NCBI GenBank assembly: GCA_024278285.1
Contig: JAJRTM010000003.1
Span: 1 to 12,754 of the forward strand
Reading direction: 5' to 3'
DNA length: 12,754 bases
Source of the DNA: Planctomycetota bacterium
Lineage (GTDB): Bacteria; Planctomycetota; Planctomycetia; Planctomycetales; Planctomycetaceae
Shown here: piece by piece, positions 7,948-12,754 of the stretch
Numbering within the stretch: the stretch's first letter is position 1
How the letters are laid out: each line of letters starts with the position of its first letter
The notes under the pieces: generated by a model
Told to the model about the DNA's origin: nothing
Database searches by the model: none
Seen by the model: only the letters and a program-made list of their open reading frames with translations
Position numbers and translations under genes: made by a program

Positions 7948-8121
7948 CGTAGGATGGCGTGCTTGTACCCATCTTCGCGTGCCGAGTTGTTTTTAATCAT
8001 AGAAAAGAATTGAAATTATTTTGATTCGGCAATAGATAGATTCACCGACATGAGATTGATACGGTATTAGTTTATAAGTAGTGGAGATCGTATTTGATGG
8101 GTGCAAGCACGCCATCCTACG
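7948..8121. repeat. Inverted-repeat element C (MITE-like, 174 bp)
   Basis: Arms 7948-7973 (CGTAGGATGGCGTGCTTG...) and 8096-8121 (...CAAGCACGCCATCCTACG) are reverse complements at 25 of 26 positions. They enclose 122 bp of AT-rich sequence without a gene. It fills most of the 311-bp gap (7894-8204) between the two propeller genes. A 10-nt direct repeat, GTATTAGTTT, occurs just outside the left arm (7938-7947) and again inside (8064-8073). No clear target-site duplication borders the arms. The form is that of a non-autonomous mobile element or a structured extragenic repeat. In the rest of the gap I see only the hairpin at 7911-7928 and the next gene's ribosome site. Confidence 0.75.
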
Positions 8122-8204
8122 CAGATAATAACAGAGTAGTTCAAATCAAGACAGTTCTAGTAGCATTGCTTGAAAAACCTCGCAGTTAAAAAAGGAAATC
8201 ATCA

Positions 8205-9899
8205 ATGACGTTACAGTCATCAAAAAATTGGCAATACGCTTTATTGCTTCTCACTACATTGGTATGGGTTGGTTGTAAACCAGCAGAAAAACCGCCTGCA
8301 AATGGCAACGAAGAAGCAGGTTCATCTGCAGATACTTCAACGCCAGAACCTGCTCCTGAAATGCCGGAGACGAAAACACCAGAACCAAAACCAGCCGCTC
8401 CCAAAACAAGTGAAACCGAATCCATAATTCCTGCCGCGAAGAAGAATATCACGGGAGACTGGCCGATGTGGGGAGGCGATTCTTCTCGCAATATGGTGAA
8501 TATGACGACTCCGGTTTCCATCGAATTTGAACCGGCTCTCGAAGTGGCTAAGGGAAAGAAGCTCGTTTATACGGCTCGGCTCGGTTCCCAAACTTACGGC
8601 AATCCTGTCATTGCCGGCGGTCGTGTTTTCGTAGGAAGTAACAACGGCGGAGAGTATCGCCCCAAACATAAGGGAGACCGCGGTACGGTTCTCTGCTTCG
8701 ATGAAAAAACCGGGAAATTCCTCTGGCAATTGACACGGGAAAAACTCCCTCAAGGCCGAGTGAACGACTGGCCCGAACAGGGGATTTGTTCGACCCCCTG
8801 TGTTGAAGGGAAACGAATGTGGGTCGTCACGAATCGCTGCGAAGTAATGTGTATCGATGTCGAAGGATTTTACGATGACGAAAACGATGGCCCATACAAA
8901 GAAGAAGTTGATAAGGAAAAAGAAGATGCTGATATCATCTGGTCGTTCGATATGATCGATGAATTGGGCGTCTTCCCGCACAACCTGGCAACCAGTTCTC
9001 CTGCAATTCATGGAGATTTCATTTACCTGCTCACTTCAAACGGCGTTGACGAAGCCCACCTGGAAGTTCCCGCCCCGCGGTCCCCCTGCTTTTTGTGTCT
9101 GAATAAAAATACGGGCGAACTCGTTTGGGAAAATAATGAGCCATTCGATAAAATTCTGCATGGTCAGTGGTCCTCTCCGGCCGTGGGAATTGTGAACGGG
9201 AAAGCCCAGGTTTACATGCCGGGCGGCGATGGCTGGCTGTACGCTTTTGATGCCGAAAAAGGGGAGATCATCTGGAAGTTCGACATGAACCCGAAAGATT
9301 CCAAATGGGAACTGGGCGGTCGCGGAACTCGCAACTCCATCATTTCAACTCCTGTCTTCAAAGATAACAGTGTCATTCTTTCTGTCGGACAAGATCCCGA
9401 ACATGGCGAAGGCGTTGGGCATATTTATCGAATTGATGCCACCAAAAAAGGAGACATCAGCCCGACACTTGAAGATGGAAAACCAAACCCAAACTCCGGC
9501 CAAATCTGGCATCTGGGTGGAGTTGATGAAGATGGTACGATTACCGGTCGAAAGAAAAGTTTAATCTACCGACGAACCATTTCGACCGTCGCGATTGCAG
9601 ATGGTTTAGTCTACGCACCTGATTTAAGCGGTTTTTTGCACTGTATCGATTTCAAAACTGGAAAACGATACTGGGAGTACGATGCGTTTGCTGCGATCTG
9701 GGGATCTCCAATGGTTGCCGACGGCAAAGTCTTCCTCGGCGATGAAGATGGCGACATGGTTATTCTCGCTTCAGGAAAAGAAGAGAAAGTCCTGGCAGAA
9801 AAACTGTTCGACTCCTCCATCTACAGCACTCCCTCAATCGCCAACGGAAAATTATTCGTGACAGATCGTTCACGATTGTACTGCTTTGAAATTGATTGA
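8205..9899 (+). CDS. Lipid-anchored PQQ-like beta-propeller repeat protein
   Basis: A 564-residue protein with a lipoprotein-type signal (hydrophobic [14 protein letters not shown], Cys24). The residue at -3 is Trp, which is unusual for a lipobox. A Pro/Glu/Thr-rich tether (about 25-80) separates the anchor from [11 protein letters not shown] and a quinoprotein-dehydrogenase-like propeller. Repeats of the type D-x-K-TG-x-x-W are seen at about 166-174, 300-308, 349-357 and 483-490. Acidic EDADIIW and two cysteine pairs (GICSTPCV, about 194-199, and CFLCLN, about 295-300) may matter for structure. It should sit on a membrane facing the periplasm. AAAAAAGGA lies 8 nt before the ATG. It is clearly related in architecture to the propeller protein upstream, but it lacks the C-terminal sandwich domain. 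Ligand and function are unknown. Confidence 0.85.
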   Translation: MTLQSSKNWQYALLLLTTLVWVGCKPAEKPPANGNEEAGSSADTSTPEPAPEMPETKTPEPKPAAPKTSETESIIPAAKKNITGDWPMWGGDSSRNMVNMTTPVSIEFEPALEVAKGKKLVYTARLGSQTYGNPVIAGGRVFVGSNNGGEYRPKHKGDRGTVLCFDEKTGKFLWQLTREKLPQGRVNDWPEQGICSTPCVEGKRMWVVTNRCEVMCIDVEGFYDDENDGPYKEEVDKEKEDADIIWSFDMIDELGVFPHNLATSSPAIHGDFIYLLTSNGVDEAHLEVPAPRSPCFLCLNKNTGELVWENNEPFDKILHGQWSSPAVGIVNGKAQVYMPGGDGWLYAFDAEKGEIIWKFDMNPKDSKWELGGRGTRNSIISTPVFKDNSVILSVGQDPEHGEGVGHIYRIDATKKGDISPTLEDGKPNPNSGQIWHLGGVDEDGTITGRKKSLIYRRTISTVAIADGLVYAPDLSGFLHCIDFKTGKRYWEYDAFAAIWGSPMVADGKVFLGDEDGDMVILASGKEEKVLAEKLFDSSIYSTPSIANGKLFVTDRSRLYCFEID

Positions 9900-9924
9900 T
9901 GTTTATTGCTGAGTAATTTCACCA

Positions 9925-9959
9925 ACAAGAGCCGCATGTTGCAAACAGGCGGCTCTTGT
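9925..9959. terminator. Strong hairpin between convergent genes, likely bidirectional terminator
   Basis: ACAAGAGCCGC (9925-9935) pairs perfectly with GCGGCTCTTGT (9949-9959). After one mismatch TGTT/AACA (9937-9940, 9944-9947) pairs inside, leaving a 3-nt loop. It lies 25 nt after the propeller stop and 6 nt after the stop of the convergent exonuclease-family gene. The 3' flank on the plus strand is only moderately T-rich. Confidence 0.6.
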
Positions 9960-9965
9960 GCTGTA

Positions 9966-10928
9966 TTATTTGCCCAGCACTTCAAAAGTAGCAATCACCG
10001 GGAAGTGGTCGGAATAGCCGATGCGGTCTTTGTAGTCATCCAGCGGCAGGGCATGGTTGACGCCGCTGATTTTACGTCGGCTGATCATATAACTCGGGCG
10101 AACAACCGACGTTTTCTTCCAGCGGATTTTTGTTCCTGATTTCGCTTCGGAATTGATGATAATTTGATCGAAGCACATCAACTCCATTTTCTTTGAATCA
10201 CGATTATAATACCCGAGCGTCCAACGTTTCGCTTTGGAGATTGTCAGCATGGTATTGGTCAACCCCTGCTGTTCCAGATATTTCAATGATTTATCTGCGG
10301 GGGTGTCGTTGAAATCGCCCAGCAGAATGACCGGGACAGTTTTTCCTTCATATTGCCTGATGGTCTTTTTTATATAATCCGCAGCAACTTTTGCAGAACG
10401 AACCCGCACCTGCTCTCCTCCCTGCAGGCGACTTTTCCAATGATTGACAACCACATAGAACGGCTGTCCTTTCATTGAAAATCGAGCAGCCAGGATGTCA
10501 CGCGAGAAGCCGGGGATATCAATCGTGGTGGCCAGAAACGGATACCTGCTTATTAAAGCGACATCGATTCCCCGTGTATCTTTCCCTTCGATCAGTGCAA
10601 TATGCTTGTAGCCACGCTGAGCCAGATAACCATCGACAAGCCGGCGAACCAGATCAAGATTTTCGACTTCAGCCAATCCAATAATATCAGCATCCAACTG
10701 GTTGATCACACGGGCATCATTTTTCATTTTCAAAGAAACTTGATCGCTGCGTAATACTTCTTCATTTTTGGTCAATGCGTTGCGGTATTCATCGAATAGA
10801 TTTTCGACATTCCAAAAAGCGACGGTTAGTTCTTCAGCTTGAACGGTTTTATCGGAAGTGCAGCTTGTCAGGAATCCGAACAATAATGCAGAGATCAGCA
10901 AGGCGCGTAAAGGTGCAATAATATTCAT
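9966..10928 (-). CDS. Endonuclease/exonuclease/phosphatase (EEP) family lipoprotein
   Basis: A 320-residue protein with a lipoprotein signal (LLFGFLTSC, Cys23) followed by a complete EEP (DNase I-like) fold. Expected metal and catalytic positions are all visible: Asn40 in FWNVENLF, Glu87 in LAEVEN, Asp122 in RGIDVALISRYPF, His163 in VNHWKSR, Asp205 and Asn207 in LLGDFND, Asp254 in FDQIII, and Asp307/His308 in YSDHFPV. It is therefore probably an active Mg-dependent phosphodiesterase, nuclease or phosphatase outside the cytoplasm. The family also covers nucleic acids, inositol phosphates and sphingomyelin, so the substrate is open. The ATG at 10928 follows a GAGAG stretch that sits in a small hairpin (10934-10948). 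It stands alone, between a convergent gene and the tRNA. Confidence 0.85.
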   Translation of the reverse strand: MNIIAPLRALLISALLFGFLTSCTSDKTVQAEELTVAFWNVENLFDEYRNALTKNEEVLRSDQVSLKMKNDARVINQLDADIIGLAEVENLDLVRRLVDGYLAQRGYKHIALIEGKDTRGIDVALISRYPFLATTIDIPGFSRDILAARFSMKGQPFYVVVNHWKSRLQGGEQVRVRSAKVAADYIKKTIRQYEGKTVPVILLGDFNDTPADKSLKYLEQQGLTNTMLTISKAKRWTLGYYNRDSKKMELMCFDQIIINSEAKSGTKIRWKKTSVVRPSYMISRRKISGVNHALPLDDYKDRIGYSDHFPVIATFEVLGK

Positions 10929-10933
10929 GTTGA

Positions 10934-10948
10934 ATCTCTCGAAGAGAT
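10934..10948 (-). promoter_or_regulatory. Small hairpin over the ribosome-binding site of the EEP gene
   Basis: ATCTCT, CGA, AGAGAT forms a 6-bp stem with a 3-nt loop and contains the GAGAG that would serve as Shine-Dalgarno sequence. Folding could lower translation, but the stem is short and AU-rich. Confidence 0.25.
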
Positions 10949-11007
10949 GAAATACGCTGAAAAGTAGATTCTAGTGATCGTCAGAATAAAATAAGCGCAT
11001 GAAAAAG

Positions 11008-11082
11008 GGTGCCCAACGGGATTTGAACCCGCGACCTCCGGAATCACAATCCGGCGCTCTAACCAACTGAGCTATGGGCACC
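11008..11082 (-). tRNA. tRNA-His (GTG)
   Basis: A full cloverleaf can be read on the minus strand. The acceptor stem is GTGCCCA (11075-11081) with TGGGCAC (11009-11015). The D arm is GCTCAGTTGGTTAGAGC. The anticodon stem is CCGGA/TCCGG around the loop TTGTGAT, anticodon GTG. The T arm is GCGGG-TTCGAAT-CCCGT. A genome-encoded G at position -1 (11082) opposite the discriminator C (11008) is the hallmark of histidine tRNA and confirms the identity. The CCA end is not encoded. A run of five T follows on the minus strand. Confidence 0.96.
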
Positions 11083-11349
11083 ACAAAAAAGAGAACAGCC
11101 AAACGTCTCCCCTGATTTGCATCAGAGCCTAACATTACTGTAGAGTTCGTCCAGATTCAAGTCTGCAAATCGAACTTCCGGCTGTTTCGTATTTCTTAGT
11201 CGACGAATGGTCAATTTCTTCGCGACTCATGCAAACATCAGGAAGATTTGATTCCAGTAAAGATAATCAGAATGAACCCGTTCTGCTGGGGATATTTCGA
11301 CGCACTTCCTTCAAAACAGACACAGGAATTACAAATTGGTTCAAAAATA

Positions 11350-12033
11350 ATGGATGAAACTTCACTGGAATTTTTGCATTACCTGCAGAATATGATGACG
11401 ACTGCTCGTCGAGAGCGTTTCGAGTCTATTTTGGAATACCGTACCCGCTTTTTGTGTGTCGTTTTGGAGAACCTGACCAAGCCGCATAATACGTCTGCGG
11501 TATTGCGTAGTTGCGATTGTTTTGGCGTGCAGGATGTGCATCTGATTGAACAGGATTGCGAAGCGAAAGTGAACAAGGAAATTTCGCTCGGGGCACACAA
11601 ATGGCTGACCGTTCAGAAATGGAATCAGCCATCCTGCCCGACCACAGATTGCTTAACCTCTCTGAAGCAGCAAGGTTATCGTATTGTCGCAGCCACGCCA
11701 CACGAAACGCAGAAAAGTCTTTACGATTTATCGATTGAAACGCCAACCGCATTACTGTTCGGCTCCGAAAAAAAAGGAGTCTCCGCCAAGGCGTTGGAAC
11801 TGGCGGATGAATGTATCACGGTCCCGATGGTCGGCTTCACCGAAAGTTTTAATCTTTCGGTCTGTGCTGCCCTGTGCCTGAGTGAACTAACTCGTAAGCT
11901 TCATCATAGCGATCTCGATTGGCGGCTGAGCAAAACCGAAAAAGAAGTCCTGCATCTTTTGTGGGCCAGACGCACCGTTCCCAATATCGAAGCAATCGAA
12001 CGCCGGTTTTTTGCCACCGGTTTCGTAAAATGA
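11350..12033 (+). CDS. trmH: TrmH-type tRNA (guanosine-2'-O-)-methyltransferase, SPOUT family
   Basis: A SAM-dependent methyltransferase expected to methylate the 2'-OH of guanosine 18 in the tRNA D-loop. All three SpoU/SPOUT motifs are present: motif 1 NTSAVLR (Asn47, Arg53), motif 2 LLFGSEKKGVS (135-145) and motif 3 VPMVGFTESFNLSVCAAL with Ser166 and Asn168, which form the knotted SAM site. The segment KPHNTSAVLR matches TrmH better than the larger TrmH/RlmB relatives with an N-terminal RNA domain. From the ATG at 11350 the length is 227 residues, close to that of E. coli TrmH, so I prefer it although no good ribosome site precedes it. A TTG at 11248 with AGGAAG just upstream would add 34 residues without family resemblance. 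It is divergent from tRNA-His. The 267-bp gap to the tRNA holds a short CTGAT/ATCAG dyad near 11112-11125. Confidence 0.85.
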   Translation: MDETSLEFLHYLQNMMTTARRERFESILEYRTRFLCVVLENLTKPHNTSAVLRSCDCFGVQDVHLIEQDCEAKVNKEISLGAHKWLTVQKWNQPSCPTTDCLTSLKQQGYRIVAATPHETQKSLYDLSIETPTALLFGSEKKGVSAKALELADECITVPMVGFTESFNLSVCAALCLSELTRKLHHSDLDWRLSKTEKEVLHLLWARRTVPNIEAIERRFFATGFVK

Positions 12034-12099
12034 CGAAGCCAAAAGAAGTAGCTGGAACTAGAAAAAACTCAATCGGCATAGCCGCAACCAAACAGAGAT

Positions 12100-12203
12100 C
12101 AGGCGAGCCGGGTCAGTGATGACCTGGGTAACTTTCGCGTGCCAATTGGTTACCAATCTGTAACAGCAGAGTAACCCGGGGGTTAACAGCCCCGGCTCGC
12201 CTG
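12100..12203. repeat. Inverted-repeat element D (104 bp) between convergent genes
   Basis: Outer arms CAGGCGAGCCGGG (12100-12112) and CCCGGCTCGCCTG (12191-12203) match perfectly over 13 bp. Inside are a small dyad ATTGGT-T-ACCAAT (12145-12157) and several GTAAC units. The element lies in the 214-bp gap between trmH and the convergent enolase-superfamily gene. There it could also end transcription from both sides. It appears to be another extragenic palindrome of a family different from elements A to C. Confidence 0.7.
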
Positions 12204-12247
12204 AAAATATCCTGCCACTCTTGTGTAGCATTTCATTGAGTAAGTTA

Positions 12248-12754
12248 CTAAAAGCCGAGGCCGTTTCCTTTTAACAGGGCGGTTTCGACTGTCCCGTTGG
12301 TGATGTTAAACATGCCTGGATATTTTTTTGCCCATTGTTCATTCGGGCCGGGGCAGTATTGCCGTGCGTTCCCTTCAATCGCTGCAACGCCGGGAATGCG
12401 AGCCGCTAAAGAAGCCGAGTGCAAGAAACTGTAACCGGGGCAAGTTAAATCTTGAACGCACAAAAACATGTTCTGTTTAATTGCCGCCGCAGCCAGGAGT
12501 AACGTTTCGGTTTGGCCTTTGCACGCTTTGAAGGCAACCCCGGTGTAGCCAAGTTCCTGGGCTAAAAGCAGCGATTCCAAATCGAGCAGCGATTCATCAA
12601 TCACGACCGGTTTTATTTCCGCTGCCCGGTGCATTTTATTTTCGGGGTGTTTTTTCAAATCGCGATGCGTCGGCTGTTCGATATATTGAATACGATCAAA
12701 CGCTGTGGCTGAACCGTTTTTTACTTGCTCCAAAAAGTCGAGAACATAATCGAC
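12248..12754 (-). CDS. Enolase-superfamily enzyme (mandelate racemase/muconate-lactonizing type), C-terminal part
   Basis: 168 codons up to the window edge, open at the 5' end; the true start lies outside, and a TTG at 12733 is internal. The visible half belongs to the enolase-superfamily barrel: YIEQP and VVIDES carry two of the acidic metal ligands, FKACKG resembles the catalytic lysine strand, and CVQDLTCPG the last barrel strands. Such enzymes abstract a proton next to a carboxylate; members include sugar-acid dehydratases, cycloisomerases, racemases and dipeptide epimerases. Which reaction applies cannot be decided without the N-terminal capping domain. The stop is TAG at 12248, 44 bp from element D. 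Confidence 0.78.
   Translation of the reverse strand, partial: VDYVLDFLEQVKNGSATAFDRIQYIEQPTHRDLKKHPENKMHRAAEIKPVVIDESLLDLESLLLAQELGYTGVAFKACKGQTETLLLAAAAIKQNMFLCVQDLTCPGYSFLHSASLAARIPGVAAIEGNARQYCPGPNEQWAKKYPGMFNITNGTVETALLKGNGLGF

Noticed and set aside
7894..8204. CRISPR-like or tandem array in the gap between propeller genes.
   Set aside because: Only one inverted pair and one 10-nt direct repeat exist; there is no regular repeat-spacer pattern.
8337..9011. Minus-strand frame of 224 codons opposite the lipid-anchored propeller gene.
   Set aside because: It is antisense to a well-supported gene, and the low-complexity Phe/Gly stretch mirrors the Pro-rich linker.

Overview
The window looks like a chromosomal piece of a Planctomycetota bacterium (order Planctomycetales; a Gimesia/Rubinisphaera-like relative is my guess from gene content, not from a search). 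The reasons are the moderate GC content, two exported 'PQQ-like' beta-propeller proteins whose mature N-termini start [11 protein letters not shown] and WPMWGGDSS, a cytochrome c'-type protein with a single C-terminal CxxCH, and several different large palindromic repeats lying between genes. There is no phage, plasmid, CRISPR, rRNA or transposase signal.

Layout. Left part, minus strand, transcribed from about 4490 leftwards: a CtBP-like D-2-hydroxyacid dehydrogenase (3448-4443), a 196-bp nested palindromic element (3216-3411), an exported alpha/beta hydrolase (2017-3168), a divergent DapA-superfamily lyase (986-2005), and a cytochrome c'-like protein that has its own promoter (139-876). The dehydrogenase has a good sigma70-type promoter whose -10 box sits in a perfect 19-bp dyad (4479-4497). 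Middle part, plus strand: a TroA/ZnuA-type lipoprotein with a degraded metal site (4590-5540), a secreted beta-propeller protein split by an apparent -1 frameshift (5678-7402 plus 7399-7893), an inverted-repeat element (7948-8121) and a second, lipid-anchored beta-propeller protein (8205-9899). A strong hairpin (9925-9959) separates this from a convergent exonuclease/endonuclease/phosphatase-family lipoprotein (9966-10928, minus). Right part: tRNA-His(GTG) on the minus strand, a divergent TrmH-type tRNA 2'-O-methyltransferase on the plus strand, another palindromic element (12100-12203), and the C-terminal half of an enolase-superfamily enzyme running off the right edge on the minus strand.

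How the genes may work together. Dehydrogenase, esterase-like hydrolase and DapA-like lyase share a strand and tight spacing, which suggests one catabolic set, perhaps for sugar acids. The enolase-superfamily protein at the right edge would fit the same chemistry but lies about 8 kb away. The three exported plus-strand proteins (binding-protein-like lipoprotein and two propellers) look like an envelope group of unknown role. tRNA-His and TrmH are ordinary housekeeping genes. The parts most worth a second look are the frameshifted propeller gene, the metal-site-less TroA-like lipoprotein, the intergenic palindromic elements (one of them flanked by a duplicated ribosome-binding region) and the operator-like dyad.
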